From Aquificota bacterium (GTDB taxonomy: Bacteria; Aquificota; Aquificia; Aquificales; Hydrogenothermaceae), in assembly GCA_013153635.1 (NCBI GenBank), contig JAADDZ010000006.1, positions 1 through 64,000 on the forward strand: DNA of 64,000 nucleotides, in the 5' to 3' direction. This document shows positions 8,909 through 19,162 of the stretch, one piece after another. Both the position numbers and the translations under genes were made by a program. Each line of letters begins with the position of its first letter. The first letter of the stretch is position 1. The notes beneath the pieces were generated by a model. That model saw only the letters and a list, made by a program, of their open reading frames with translations, was not told the origin of the DNA and ran no database searches.

Positions 8909-9709
8909 ATGGGAGTTGGTAAAAGGGTAAGACTAGAAAGGATTATGAATAGAGATACTGGTAAAACTGTTATAGTACCTATGGATCATGGTGTAAGTTC
9001 TGGTCCTATGGAAGGTTTAATAGATGTCAAAAGTACAGTCCAAAAAGTGGCTGAAGGTGGAGCAAATGCAATTATTTTACATAAAGGTATAGTAGAACAA
9101 GGCCATAGGGGTAAGGGTAAAGATGTAGGTCTTATTGTACATATGTCTGCTTCTACAGATTTATCTCTTAACAAAGATGATAAAGTTTTAGTTTGCACAG
9201 TTGAAGAAGCTGTAAAACTTGGAGCTGATGGGGTTTCTATACATGTAAATATTGGTGCTGAAGATGAGAAACAGATGTTAAGAGATTTTGGAGAGGTATC
9301 AAAGGCATGTATGGAATGGCAGATGCCTCTTATCGCTATGATGTACTATAGGGGACCAAAAGTGGAGAATCCTTTTGACCCTGAAGCTATTGCCCATATT
9401 GCAAGAATTGGAGCAGAGTTAGGAGCAGATATTGTAAAAGTCCCTTATACAGGGAGTCCTGATAGTTTTAGACAAGTGGTGGAAGGAACGCCTGTTCCTG
9501 TTGTAATAGCAGGTGGTCCCAAGGTAAATTCAGATAGGGAGTTGTTACAGATGATATATGATGCAGTTGTTGTTGCTGGTAGCGCAGGGCTATCTGTAGG
9601 GAGAAATATCTTTCAGCATGCAGATGTATCCAAGATAACTTCTGTGCTGTCAAAAATAGTGCATCAAAATATTTCTGTTGATGAAGCTATGAAACTGTTG
9701 GAAAGTTAG
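8909..9709 (+). CDS. Archaeal-type class I aldolase family: ADH synthase (AroA') or fructose-bisphosphate aldolase
   Basis: A 266-residue DeoC/FbaB-fold Schiff-base aldolase. The N-terminal '[13 protein letters not shown]', the Schiff-base lysine motif '[11 protein letters not shown]' and the phosphate-binding 'VVIAGGPK' and '[10 protein letters not shown]' are intact. Overall it closely resembles methanogen 2-amino-3,7-dideoxy-heptulosonate synthase, which feeds the alternative 3-dehydroquinate route. Aquificota proteins of this family are also annotated as fructose-bisphosphate aldolase. The family is certain; the substrate is not. A good GGAGG site lies before the ATG. It converges with the thermonuclease gene, overlapping by four bases. 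Confidence 0.85.
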   Translation: MGVGKRVRLERIMNRDTGKTVIVPMDHGVSSGPMEGLIDVKSTVQKVAEGGANAIILHKGIVEQGHRGKGKDVGLIVHMSASTDLSLNKDDKVLVCTVEEAVKLGADGVSIHVNIGAEDEKQMLRDFGEVSKACMEWQMPLIAMMYYRGPKVENPFDPEAIAHIARIGAELGADIVKVPYTGSPDSFRQVVEGTPVPVVIAGGPKVNSDRELLQMIYDAVVVAGSAGLSVGRNIFQHADVSKITSVLSKIVHQNISVDEAMKLLES

Positions 9710-10260
9710 TATTGCCACAAACCTAATTTGTGTTTCTGTGCGTATCTAAAACATTTTCTAAATTCATCAGCGTATTTTAGATTTGGTGGTTTTGTTAGAA
9801 GATAAGCGTATCCGTTACATATGATTTCTCTGTTTAACATTCTACCGTCAGGAAGCCAAATATAAGCGAGAAGTCTACCATATCTGTCTTGAGGTTGTAC
9901 ATCAAATTCTAGATAAACTGTACTTCCTTTAGGAATGAGTTTTTTTGTAAATTCATAGGCTAGTTTCCCAAGTAAGGTTATTGTTTTGAGGTCTTTGTCC
10001 CCTCTTTTTGCTTGTATCTTTGCTCTTTTGTTTAATGTTTTTTCTGGTGTGTCTATTCCTATTAATCTTACTGTATAACGCAGATTTTTTAATGTTTTTC
10101 GGTGGTTAAAGGTGGTTTTTGGGATTTTAACTTCTATTGTATCTCCATCTATAACTTTTACTACATAGGATTTTACAAAGTCTTTTGGAGGCTTCCATGC
10201 AAAAGATTCAAAGTTAAAAAGTAAAAGAAGAAAAGCCAAAAGAAAAAGCTTGTTCTTCAT
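9706..10260 (-). CDS. Secreted thermonuclease (SNase-like) family protein
   Basis: A 184-residue staphylococcal-nuclease-fold protein with an N-terminal signal peptide (~1-21, ending 'SFA'). Motifs include 'VIDGDTIEV' (calcium-binding Asp), '[11 protein letters not shown]' (catalytic Arg, Asp) and '[12 protein letters not shown]' (second catalytic Arg), so it should be an active, exported calcium-dependent nuclease. The ATG overlaps the gltB stop by four bases, so the two genes share a transcript despite having no obvious functional link. A nutritional or DNA-scavenging role is inference. Confidence 0.88.
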   Translation of the reverse strand: MKNKLFLLAFLLLLFNFESFAWKPPKDFVKSYVVKVIDGDTIEVKIPKTTFNHRKTLKNLRYTVRLIGIDTPEKTLNKRAKIQAKRGDKDLKTITLLGKLAYEFTKKLIPKGSTVYLEFDVQPQDRYGRLLAYIWLPDGRMLNREIICNGYAYLLTKPPNLKYADEFRKCFRYAQKHKLGLWQY

Positions 10261-13200
10261 TCTTTTTCTATTTTTGCTTCGTCTGTTTCTATCATTCTTT
10301 TTTTGGTCTCTATTGGAGTTATTTTTACAAAATTTTCTAACTCTTCTTTTAATCTCTTTTGAATCTGTTTCGCTATTTTACTTCCTGTATATGCTACATG
10401 TTTGCCTAGTAAGGTTTCTATAGTTTGTATGTCTTCTTCTTCTAGGTCATCTATGAATACATATGAGGTGTTTATCTTTTTCTTTATCTGTCCTGCTGGG
10501 TCGTATACATAGGCGGTTCCTCCTGTCATTCCAGCTCCAAAATTTATACCTGTTTTTCCAAGTACCATAACTGTTCCATCTGTCATATATTCACAGCAGT
10601 GGTCTCCAGTTCCTTCTACTACTGCTATTGCTCCACTATTCCTTACTGCAAATCTTTCTCCTACTATTCCAGATATGAATACTTGTCCTCCTGTTGCTCC
10701 ATATAAAAGGGTATTTCCAGCTATTACATTTTTATAGCTTTCTCCTTTGAACTCTTTTGGAGGTTTTATTATTATCATTCCACCGTTCATTCCCTTTCCT
10801 ACGTAGTCATTAGCTTGACCTGTTAAGGAAAGTATGAGTCCTTTTACACAAAACGCTCCAAAGCTCTGTCCAGCAGTACCTCTAAGGTTTAGCTCTATTT
10901 TCCCATTTCTAAGACCTTTATCTCCGTATCTTTTAGTTATTTCGTGGGCGATTCTTGCTCCTACAGTTCTGTATGTGTTTTTTATTATGTAAAATCCGGA
11001 GAATGTTTCATCTTTTTCTATCGCTGGTAGTGCATCTTTTAGTATTTCTTGGTCAAAACATACCCCGGGAGGGTCGTTTTTTTCTTGGATTGATTTTTTT
11101 GCCTTTTCGTTTTTTGGGTCTGGGTTTTCTAGTATTTGGGATAGGTTTATGAATTTTGCTTTAAAGTGGTCTGTTGGGATTTTTGGTTTTAAGAGTTCTA
11201 CTTTCCCTATTATTTCGTCTAGGTGTTTGTATCCTAAATCTGCTAAATACTGTCTAGCTTCTAGTGCTACATACTCTAAGTATCTGATAATATGTTCAGG
11301 GGTACCTTTGAATCTTTCTCTAAGTCTTTTGTCTTGGGTCGTTATACCTACTGGACAGGTGTTTAAGTGGCACTGTCTTGCCATAACGCAACCTTCGGCT
11401 ATCATTAGGGCTGTTCCTAGCCCAAATTCTTCTGCTCCAAGTAACGCTCCGATAATAATATCTCTTCCATTTTTGATTCCGCCGTCAACTCTTAGTTTTA
11501 CTCTTCCTCTTAGGTCATTGTCTATAAGTACTTGTTGTACTTCTGATAGACCAAGTTCCCATACGGTACCTGCGTGTTTAATAGAGATTAACGGTGATGC
11601 TCCTGTTCCTCCATCGTGTCCTGATATGTGGATAACGTCAGCAAAAGCTTTTGCTACTCCAGAGGCTATGGTACCTATTCCGCTTTCTGATACTAGTTTT
11701 ACTATGACTTTTGCTTTTGGATTTATCATTTTAAGGTCGTATATAAGCTGGGCTAGGTCTTCTATTGAGTATATGTCGTGGTGTGGAGGTGGTGATATAA
11801 GAGTAACTCCGGGTTTTGAGTGTCTTAGGAAGGCTATGTACACGTCTACTTTTTTTCCGGGGAGCTGACCTCCTTCACCGGGTTTTGCTCCTTGGGCTAT
11901 TTTGATTTCTATTTCTTCTGCAGAGTTTAGATATTCTGGAGTTACTCCGAATCTTCCTGAAGCAACTTGCTTGATTTTTGAGTTTTTGATTGTGTTGTAT
12001 CTTGCAGGGTCTTCTCCACCTTCTCCAGAGTTTGATTTTCCTCCTATTTTGTTCATTGCTTCGGCTATTGTCTCATGGGCTTCTTTACTTAGGGCGCCAA
12101 GGGACATTCCTGCTCCAACGAACCTTTTCATTATCTCTTCTATAGGTTCTACTTCTTCTATTGGTATAGGTGGTCTATCACTTTGTATCTCGAATAGGTC
12201 TCTTATGTTTACTGGTTTTTCTAGATAGGCGTTTTCAGAGAATTTTTTGTATTCTTCCCAGCTTTCTCCTCTAACTGCTTTGTGAAGTGCATTTAGGGCT
12301 ATTGGATTCCATGAATGAAATTCTCCTCCTTTTCTAAATCTGTATTCTCCAAGAACTGGGAGCTTTTTATTTTCTTCAAAAAAGGCTTTGTTGAATCTAA
12401 GTAAGACTTCTTGAGCTATCTGTTTTATTCCTATTCCTCCAAGTTTTGAAGGTGTTCCCGGAAAGTATTTGTCTATAACTTCTTTGCTTATTCCCAAGGC
12501 TTCAAATAGGGCTGAACCTCTATAACTTTTTATTGTAGCTATTCCCATTTTGGACATGATTTTTAGGAGTCCTTCGTTTACCGCTTTTCTGTATTTGTCT
12601 AAGGCTTCTTCAAAGGTTATATCGAATTTTTTGTCTTCTTCTACAAGATTTCTAAGTATTTGTACAGTTAGATATGGGTTTACTAGTGTTGCTCCATATC
12701 CGATTAAGAATGCTATACTGTGAGAGTCTCTTGCTTCTGCGGTATCAGCTACTATACTGAATTTACTTCTTTTTCCTATCTTTCCCATATAGGAGTTAAT
12801 CGCCGCAACAGCAAGTCCCATAGGAATGGGGGCTCCTTCTATTGATACATCTCTGTCTGTTAGGACTATGAGTTCTACTCCATTGTCTACTGCATTTTCA
12901 ACTCTCTTGCATATATCTTCTAATGCTGGTTCTAATGCTGTATCATAGGGGTCAAATATTGCTGGGACTATCTGGGCTTTTTCTCCATAGTATTCGATGA
13001 GTTCGTTCATTTCGTTGTCAAATATTAACGGGGAGTTAAATAATATCTGTTTTGCGTGTTCAGGGGTTTCTGTTAGAAAGTTTTCTTTTTTACCTACATA
13101 TGTGTTTAGGGACATCACTTTTTTTTCTCTTATAGGGTCTATAGGAGGGTTTGTTACTTGGGCAAATCTTTGTTTAAAGTAGAATGACAGCATTTTTGGT

Positions 13201-14663
13201 CTTTTGGATAGTACTGCTATAGGGGTGTCATCTCCCATAGAGTATACTGGGTCTGATGCTTTTCCTACCATTTCTTTTATAACAAGGTTTATAACATCTT
13301 TGTCTATACCAAATAGGATTTCTTCTTTGAGTATGTTTTTGGGGTTTAGTTGGGGATAGTCTTTTGCTGGGATAAAGACTTTTAGGTTTTCTTCTACCCA
13401 TTTTGGATATTGTTTTCCTTGGGTTATCAGTTTTATTATCTGTTCTGATTTGTATATCTCTCCAGTTTCAAAATTGACCGCTATTTTGTCTCCAGGTCCT
13501 AATCTTCCTTTTTCTTTTATTTTTTCTTCTTCGAACTCTATGACGCCCACTTCTGATGCCATTAGTACATGGTCTTCTGTTATTATGTATCTTGCAGGTC
13601 TTAACCCGTTTCTATCTAATTTACCTCCTACGATGCTACCGTCTGTGAAAGCTATAGCCGCTGGTCCGTCCCATGCTTCTAATATACAGGAAAAATATGA
13701 GTAAAATGCTTTTTGTTCTGGGGAAAGGTCTTCATCATTTTCCCAAGCTCTTGGTATAAGGGCATTTATCGCTGTGAGAATGTCTTTTCCTGAATGTACT
13801 AAGAACTCAAGTACGTTGTCTAATGATGCAGAGTCGCTGTCTTCATCGTTAACTATTGGGAGTATTTCGTCTGTTAGTTCGCCCCATATCTGTTCTATGT
13901 CATCTCTTCTTGCTCTGAACCAGTTTCTATTTGCTGATATTGTATTTATTTCTCCGTTGTGTGCTAGCATTCTAAATGGTTGAGCTAATTTCCAATTTGG
14001 GAAAGTGTTTGTTGAATATCTCTGATGGAAGATTGCTATTCCACTTTCGAACTCTTTGTTTTGGAGGTCTAAATAGAAATATTTTAGTCTTGGGGCGGTT
14101 ATCATTCCTTTGTAAACTATAGTTTTATTTGACAAAGATGGTATGTAAAAGTCTTTGTATTCAGGGATTTGGGAGAGTTTTTCTAATTTTTTTCTAAGTA
14201 TAAACAGTTCTTTTTCGAAGTTCTGTGTTGGTATTCCTTCTTTTGATATAAATCCCTGTATTATGGTAGGTTCTGTTTTTTGGGCTATTATTCCTAGTTC
14301 ATTTCTATCGATAGGTACTTCTCTCCATGTGATAAATCTAAATTTTTCGTTTATGATTTTTTCGATTTGGGGTTTTAATTCTTCTTCTTTTCCTTTAGGT
14401 AAAAAAAACATACCTACTGCAAAGTCTTCAGGACGGGGGGGTGTTATATTTTTTTTGGTTAATTCTGTAGAGAAAAGTTTGTAGGGTATGTGGGTTAATA
14501 TCCCTGCTCCGTCTCCTGTTTTGCCGTCTGCGCTTACAGCACCTCTGTGATCGAGATTCGCTAGTGCTTCTAGAGCTTTGCTTACTAGTTCATGGGTTTT
14601 TGTTTTTTTTGTGTTAATTAAAAAGCCAACGCCACAGGCATCTTTTTCGTTGTTGATATGCAA
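10257..14663 (-). CDS. gltB: Glutamate synthase large (alpha) chain
   Basis: A 1468-residue GOGAT large subunit making two glutamates from glutamine and 2-oxoglutarate. After a ten-residue leader the catalytic Cys of the class II amidotransferase appears ('DACGVGF'), and the glutaminase domain runs to ~430. A central domain follows, then the FMN synthase domain (~790-1170) with the 3Fe-4S cysteines in 'CHLNTCPVG', and the Gly-rich beta-helix (~1230-1430). The start is TTG 14663 with AAGGAG seven bases upstream. A TATAAT-like box lies at 14702-14707. No gltD gene is nearby, so the small subunit or ferredoxin partner is elsewhere. Confidence 0.95.
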   Translation of the reverse strand: MHINNEKDACGVGFLINTKKTKTHELVSKALEALANLDHRGAVSADGKTGDGAGILTHIPYKLFSTELTKKNITPPRPEDFAVGMFFLPKGKEEELKPQIEKIINEKFRFITWREVPIDRNELGIIAQKTEPTIIQGFISKEGIPTQNFEKELFILRKKLEKLSQIPEYKDFYIPSLSNKTIVYKGMITAPRLKYFYLDLQNKEFESGIAIFHQRYSTNTFPNWKLAQPFRMLAHNGEINTISANRNWFRARRDDIEQIWGELTDEILPIVNDEDSDSASLDNVLEFLVHSGKDILTAINALIPRAWENDEDLSPEQKAFYSYFSCILEAWDGPAAIAFTDGSIVGGKLDRNGLRPARYIITEDHVLMASEVGVIEFEEEKIKEKGRLGPGDKIAVNFETGEIYKSEQIIKLITQGKQYPKWVEENLKVFIPAKDYPQLNPKNILKEEILFGIDKDVINLVIKEMVGKASDPVYSMGDDTPIAVLSKRPKMLSFYFKQRFAQVTNPPIDPIREKKVMSLNTYVGKKENFLTETPEHAKQILFNSPLIFDNEMNELIEYYGEKAQIVPAIFDPYDTALEPALEDICKRVENAVDNGVELIVLTDRDVSIEGAPIPMGLAVAAINSYMGKIGKRSKFSIVADTAEARDSHSIAFLIGYGATLVNPYLTVQILRNLVEEDKKFDITFEEALDKYRKAVNEGLLKIMSKMGIATIKSYRGSALFEALGISKEVIDKYFPGTPSKLGGIGIKQIAQEVLLRFNKAFFEENKKLPVLGEYRFRKGGEFHSWNPIALNALHKAVRGESWEEYKKFSENAYLEKPVNIRDLFEIQSDRPPIPIEEVEPIEEIMKRFVGAGMSLGALSKEAHETIAEAMNKIGGKSNSGEGGEDPARYNTIKNSKIKQVASGRFGVTPEYLNSAEEIEIKIAQGAKPGEGGQLPGKKVDVYIAFLRHSKPGVTLISPPPHHDIYSIEDLAQLIYDLKMINPKAKVIVKLVSESGIGTIASGVAKAFADVIHISGHDGGTGASPLISIKHAGTVWELGLSEVQQVLIDNDLRGRVKLRVDGGIKNGRDIIIGALLGAEEFGLGTALMIAEGCVMARQCHLNTCPVGITTQDKRLRERFKGTPEHIIRYLEYVALEARQYLADLGYKHLDEIIGKVELLKPKIPTDHFKAKFINLSQILENPDPKNEKAKKSIQEKNDPPGVCFDQEILKDALPAIEKDETFSGFYIIKNTYRTVGARIAHEITKRYGDKGLRNGKIELNLRGTAGQSFGAFCVKGLILSLTGQANDYVGKGMNGGMIIIKPPKEFKGESYKNVIAGNTLLYGATGGQVFISGIVGERFAVRNSGAIAVVEGTGDHCCEYMTDGTVMVLGKTGINFGAGMTGGTAYVYDPAGQIKKKINTSYVFIDDLEEEDIQTIETLLGKHVAYTGSKIAKQIQKRLKEELENFVKITPIETKKRMIETDEAKIEKE

Positions 14664-14761
14664 CCTAATACTCCTTGTATATTATTAAGGTTTAAATACA
14701 TATTATATACTAATTAGTCTAAACTACATACTGGTGTTTAGAGGTTTTTAGGGGGTTTAAG

Positions 14762-16063
14762 TTAGTTCTTAGGTATTAACTCGACCTGTGTGTAATTACT
14801 GTCTTTTAAGTATTTTTTTATAAATTCGTCTATTTGGGATTTTGTTACTTTTTTTATATTTTTTGTGTATTCTATGTCGTATTTTATGTCGTTTATTACT
14901 GCTGATGCGTATCCTGCTGATTCTGCATCGTTGTCTACTTCTTCTCTTGAGAATATTTCTCGGTTTATAAGTCGTTTTTTGGCTTTTTCTACTAGTTGCT
15001 GTGGTACGCCTTTTTCTCTATAGGTTTTTATGATTTCGAATAGTTTATTTTTGACTTTTTCTATTTTTTCTGGCTCTGTTACAAAGTAAAACAAGAACTG
15101 ACTTGTTCCTTTGTGAGCCATGTATCCTCCGTATATTGCTTGTGCTAAGCCTTTTTCTCTGATTTCTTGGTACATTATAGAGGTTCTTCCTCCTGTCAGT
15201 ATCTCTTCTAAGACATTTGCGGTGAATGCTTCTTTACTCTTTGCTGGAGGGGCTTGCCACCCAATTGCTACATATGCACGGGTTACTTGTTTTTTCTTTA
15301 GCTGTTTTTTTCGGATTTCTTTTTGAGGAGGTTCTAAGGGGATTGGTGGAGGTGTATATTTTTCTCTTTGGACTGTCCCAAAGGTCTGTTTTATTTTTTT
15401 TATAACTTCTGGGGTTTTTATGTTTCCTGCGATTACTACGGTCATTACAGAGGGAACATAATGTTTATAGAAGTAGTTTCGTACCATTTCCCCTGTGAAG
15501 TTTTCTATTGTGTGTCTGTATCCTATAACTGGGTGTTTATAGTTGCTCACTTTGTATGCAAGGGAGTAGTATGTATCCCATAGGTAGCTTTTTGGGTTGT
15601 CTAGGTGTCTGTTTAGTTCTTCTAGTACTATCGGTTTTTCTTTTTCTACCATTTCGTCTGATAAGAGGGGTGCTGTTGTCATATAGTACAGATATGTTAG
15701 GGCTTCTTCCCAGAAGGGTGCGGCTATATTTATGTAGTAATAAGTAAAATCAAAGCTGGTAGCGGCGTTTATGTATCCTCCTTTTTTTTCTATCTGTGCT
15801 TCTATTTCTCCCGGAGCTGTATATTTTGTTCCGTTAAATAACATATGTTCTAAAAAGTGGGATATTCCTTTTTCGTTTTCTCCTTCGTATACAGAACCTA
15901 TACCAAACCAAACTTGAACTGATACGGCTTCGGTATCTGGTCTTTCTTTTATTATCACTGTTGTTCCATTTTGGAGTTTTTCTAGATATATGTTATCTAT
16001 TTTTTCTCCTGCTAGTAATGTTTCCATCATTATTACCACCATTAAGATTATTGTTTTTTTCAT
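14762..16063 (-). CDS. M16-family zinc metalloprotease (pitrilysin/PqqL type)
   Basis: A 433-residue single-repeat M16 peptidase with a signal peptide (~1-18), so it is periplasmic. The inverted zinc motif 'HFLEHMLFNG' (HxxEH, ~66-75) is intact, with the third ligand Glu about 76 residues later in 'EKPIVLEELNRH'. The C-terminal non-catalytic half ends with 'DEFIKKYLKDSNYTQVEL'. It follows the YIP1-like gene by two bases, indicating one operon. M16 enzymes commonly degrade oligopeptides or act as two-gene heterodimers; no second M16 gene is present here. Confidence 0.9.
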   Translation of the reverse strand: MKKTIILMVVIMMETLLAGEKIDNIYLEKLQNGTTVIIKERPDTEAVSVQVWFGIGSVYEGENEKGISHFLEHMLFNGTKYTAPGEIEAQIEKKGGYINAATSFDFTYYYINIAAPFWEEALTYLYYMTTAPLLSDEMVEKEKPIVLEELNRHLDNPKSYLWDTYYSLAYKVSNYKHPVIGYRHTIENFTGEMVRNYFYKHYVPSVMTVVIAGNIKTPEVIKKIKQTFGTVQREKYTPPPIPLEPPQKEIRKKQLKKKQVTRAYVAIGWQAPPAKSKEAFTANVLEEILTGGRTSIMYQEIREKGLAQAIYGGYMAHKGTSQFLFYFVTEPEKIEKVKNKLFEIIKTYREKGVPQQLVEKAKKRLINREIFSREEVDNDAESAGYASAVINDIKYDIEYTKNIKKVTKSQIDEFIKKYLKDSNYTQVELIPKN

Positions 16064-16065
16064 GT

Positions 16066-16731
16066 TTATCTCATCAATATATTAAGTGATATTGTGGATT
16101 CGATGTAACCTATAATTCCACTTAGTATAAGATATAAGATAATCAGGATTATGATAAATTGGAAGTGTTTTGAGCCTTCTGTTGGTATTTTTAGGACTTT
16201 TTCTCCAGCTAGGAATACTAGATAGAAGGTATAGAAGTTTGCAAGGAACAGTATTATCATTGTTATTGGGTGGTTTATCATGTAAAAGATACCGGCTATC
16301 CATGTTGGAACTAGTGAGTAAACTGCTACTGTGAAGGCTTTATCTGGATTTTTCTCTCCTCCAAAAGCTCCTGCAAGGAAAAATATTAGTACTGCTAAAA
16401 CAAATGGTTTTAGCATTTCAAATCCATAAGTTGTGAGGGCTATCATAAATTCTTTTGTTACGTCGTTGTCGGACAGCATCTTTAGTAGGGCTTTCATGTA
16501 TTCTACTGTGGCTGTCTGCTCTTCTTTTCCTTCCCACTGCTGTATAAATTCTTTTATGTTTTTTATGTAGAAATCTTTTAGGATTGTGAATCCTATGAGA
16601 TGACCAATTGGTGGTATTAGGGCAAATATAGTTACTACTTTAAGGAAAAGTTCTTTTGTTGAGTAGGTTTTTTGTGATATTTTTTCCCAGCCTTCTTTTG
16701 GGTTTAGGTATAGAGAAAAATCTATAAGCAT
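16066..16731 (-). CDS. YIP1-family integral membrane protein
   Basis: A 221-residue protein with about five membrane helices and an N-terminal 'LNPKEGWEKI' segment like that of bacterial YIP1 proteins ('P..W..i'). A ~50-residue hydrophilic stretch between helices 1 and 2 separates the halves. Its role is unknown in bacteria. It lies directly upstream of the M16 peptidase (2-base gap) and downstream of the TolC-like gene (44-base gap), so it may be part of the same envelope-related transcript. Confidence 0.7.
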   Translation of the reverse strand: MLIDFSLYLNPKEGWEKISQKTYSTKELFLKVVTIFALIPPIGHLIGFTILKDFYIKNIKEFIQQWEGKEEQTATVEYMKALLKMLSDNDVTKEFMIALTTYGFEMLKPFVLAVLIFFLAGAFGGEKNPDKAFTVAVYSLVPTWIAGIFYMINHPITMIILFLANFYTFYLVFLAGEKVLKIPTEGSKHFQFIIILIILYLILSGIIGYIESTISLNILMR

Positions 16732-16775
16732 CTATTCACCTCATTATTTACTTTGAGTAAATTATAACAGGATTT

Positions 16776-18011
16776 TTATATGTTATAACCAGCAAGTAGA
16801 TATAAATCAAGGATTTTTATGTTGTAGTTGTAGATGGTGAGTATGTAGTTTAGGTAGGCTTCGTCGTAGTTTTTTTGGGTGTTTAGTACTTCTATTATGT
16901 CTGTTAAGCCGTATCTATATCTTTCTGTGGATAGTTTTAAAGCTTCTTTTAGGGCTTGGAGATTTAGCTGTAAGGCTTTTAGTTTTGTTTCAATGGCTTT
17001 GATTTCTTCTATTATTTTTTCGTACTGACCTTTTATCTGCTCTTTTTTGTCTTTTAGGTTTAGTTCTTCTTTTTGTTTGTCTATTTTTGTCTGAATTATT
17101 TTACTTTTTTTTTGCTCTCCATCGTACATGACAAAGTTTAGATTGACGGATATTGTGTATCCTTTTAACCAGAACTCTTTTAGTTCTGGGAATCTTATTG
17201 TGTTAAATGTTCTGTAGTCTGCTTGTAGTTCTAAGGTTGGGTAGTTGGTTGCTTTTACGATGTTTATCTGTTTTTCTGCTGTTTTTATCTTTTCTTTGTA
17301 TAGGTTTAGTTGTGGGTTGTTTTTTTCTATTTTTGAGAAATCTATTTTTTTGAATGGTAGCTTCTTTAGGTCTTCTTCAGGGGGGGTAATCTCTTCTAAA
17401 AATAGGAATCTCTTTAGGTCTATGAGAGATTTTTTGTATTCTACTGATGCTTCTTGATAGTCGGATAGTGCTAAGTTATATTGGGCTTTTGCTCTAAGGA
17501 AATTGAATTTGTTGGTTAGTCCTAGTTTAAATTTTTCTTCGGTAAGTTTTAGGTTTTTTTCCCAGTAAGATAGGGTCTCTTTTTTTATCTTGACAATTTG
17601 TTTTTTTAGGAGTACTGCGTAGTATAGTTTTTGTGCTGTGTCGATTATCTGGGTAGTTATCTCTTTTTTTATGGCTTTTTGTAGGGATATGCTTTGTTTT
17701 GCGTATTTTAGACTTTCAAATATGGTTTTATCGAATATTTTTTGTACTAGCATTATAGATGCTCTGTACTGGTTTTGGAGAGTAAAACCGGTGTTTAGGT
17801 TTTTGTCTATGTATGAGTAGTTCCCTGTTAAGATGATTTTTGGATATAGGTTTGATTTTACTTCCTTTATCTGTGCTTGTACTTTTTTTAGGTCTAGTTC
17901 TGATATTTTGATTTGAACTGCTCTTTGTTTTGCTAAGTTTACTATTTCTTCTAAGGTTATGCTATACGAGGCTGTATATATTAATAGTAGTGTGACGAAT
18001 ATTTTTATCAT
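16776..18011 (-). CDS. TolC-family outer membrane efflux protein
   Basis: A 411-residue outer-membrane channel-tunnel protein with a signal peptide (~1-17). It has two long alpha-helical coiled-coil repeats, each ending in the family pattern 'LG-L-N-F-RA' / 'YGLTDIIEVLNTQ'. It exports substrates delivered by the adaptor and RND pump encoded alongside. Its start overlaps the adaptor stop by four bases. The pump gene is divergent, so the three components share a regulatory region at 19049-19162. Confidence 0.88.
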   Translation of the reverse strand: MIKIFVTLLLIYTASYSITLEEIVNLAKQRAVQIKISELDLKKVQAQIKEVKSNLYPKIILTGNYSYIDKNLNTGFTLQNQYRASIMLVQKIFDKTIFESLKYAKQSISLQKAIKKEITTQIIDTAQKLYYAVLLKKQIVKIKKETLSYWEKNLKLTEEKFKLGLTNKFNFLRAKAQYNLALSDYQEASVEYKKSLIDLKRFLFLEEITPPEEDLKKLPFKKIDFSKIEKNNPQLNLYKEKIKTAEKQINIVKATNYPTLELQADYRTFNTIRFPELKEFWLKGYTISVNLNFVMYDGEQKKSKIIQTKIDKQKEELNLKDKKEQIKGQYEKIIEEIKAIETKLKALQLNLQALKEALKLSTERYRYGLTDIIEVLNTQKNYDEAYLNYILTIYNYNIKILDLYLLAGYNI

Positions 18012-19048
18012 TTTATTTCCTCTATCTGCACCTGTTTACCTTCTTTTAGTCCAAATGGGGCAGATACTATAACTAGGTCTGCGTTTTTTAGCTCTCCTTT
18101 AACAAATAGGTATCCAAACTCTTGGGAGATTATCTCTACTTTTCTTTTTTTTACTATGTTGTTTTCTACGACATAAACAAAGTTTCCATCTTTGTGCATA
18201 TAGACTGCTTTTTCTGGGATTTTAAAGCCTTTTAGTGATTTTTCTAAGATTTTGATTACTGCGTACATGTTCTCTTTGAGGGATTTTTTATCTATTATGT
18301 CTGCTTTGTACTGGATTAGGCTGTTTTCTGACAGTGATGAGGATATGTATGTTATTTTTCCTACTTTTTTTCCTGCTCCTTCTATATATATGTCTATTTT
18401 GTCTCCTATTTTCAGTCTTTTTATGAATCTTTGGGGGAGTTGGAACTGGGCTTTTAGTTTTGTTAGGTCTACTAGGTAGAGGAGTTTGGTGTTTGGGTTT
18501 ACAAGGTCTCCTTGGGATACTAGTCTTTTGTCTACTATCGCTTGAAAGGGTGCTTTTACTACTGTTTCTTTTTGTAGTCTTTTTAGCTCTTTTAGTTTTT
18601 CTTGTGCTGATTTTAGGTCTTGGAGTGATGTTTCCATATCAAGTTTTGCTAGGTTAAACTCGTCTTCACTGATTAACTGTTTTTGGTACAGTATTTTTTT
18701 CTTTTGGAAAAGGTTTTTTTTGTAGTTGTACACTGTTTGTAGTTTTTTTATAAGGTGTTCTTGAGATGAGACTTGGTAGTCGTATTTGTTTGATTCTATA
18801 GCTATCAAAGGTTGGTCTTTTTTTACTGGAGTACCTTCTTGTACAAAGAGTTTTATTACTTTCCCAGTTGTTTCTGGTTTTATATATACTGATTTATCAC
18901 TTTTTATGATTCCATTTGTTTTGTAATACTGAACTATTTTGGTTTCTTTTATTTTTATTACTGTTACTGGAAGTTTTTGGGCGTGAGATTGGCAGAATAT
19001 AAGAATTATTAAATAAGGTATTATATATAACATGTGTGTTTTCTCCAT
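18008..19048 (-). CDS. RND efflux periplasmic adaptor (membrane fusion protein)
   Basis: A 346-residue adaptor with an N-terminal signal sequence or anchor, a lipoyl-like half ('IKPETTGKVIKLFVQEGTPVKK', positions ~75-100), a coiled-coil hairpin (~105-165) and the second lipoyl half 'VKAPFQAIVDKRLVSQGDLV'. A beta-barrel and membrane-proximal domain follow. It bridges the inner-membrane pump and the TolC-like protein. Its gene is divergent from the pump (start 19163) across 114 bases, an uncommon arrangement for an RND set. Confidence 0.88.
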   Translation of the reverse strand: MEKTHMLYIIPYLIILIFCQSHAQKLPVTVIKIKETKIVQYYKTNGIIKSDKSVYIKPETTGKVIKLFVQEGTPVKKDQPLIAIESNKYDYQVSSQEHLIKKLQTVYNYKKNLFQKKKILYQKQLISEDEFNLAKLDMETSLQDLKSAQEKLKELKRLQKETVVKAPFQAIVDKRLVSQGDLVNPNTKLLYLVDLTKLKAQFQLPQRFIKRLKIGDKIDIYIEGAGKKVGKITYISSSLSENSLIQYKADIIDKKSLKENMYAVIKILEKSLKGFKIPEKAVYMHKDGNFVYVVENNIVKKRKVEIISQEFGYLFVKGELKNADLVIVSAPFGLKEGKQVQIEEIK

Positions 19049-19162
19049 TGTATTACAGTGGCTCTGTATCGTGGGTTATTATAAATCTGCTAGCTTTATG
19101 GGTCAAGAAAAGGATTTTGTATAGTATTATTTTATTTTTATTATGGTTGTAGAGGATTCTGT

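Noticed and set aside
11149-11868. 239-codon plus-strand ORF inside gltB
   Set aside because: It is the antisense of the conserved synthase domain and its translation (Ser/Pro-rich, no motif) is what mirrored coding sequence gives.
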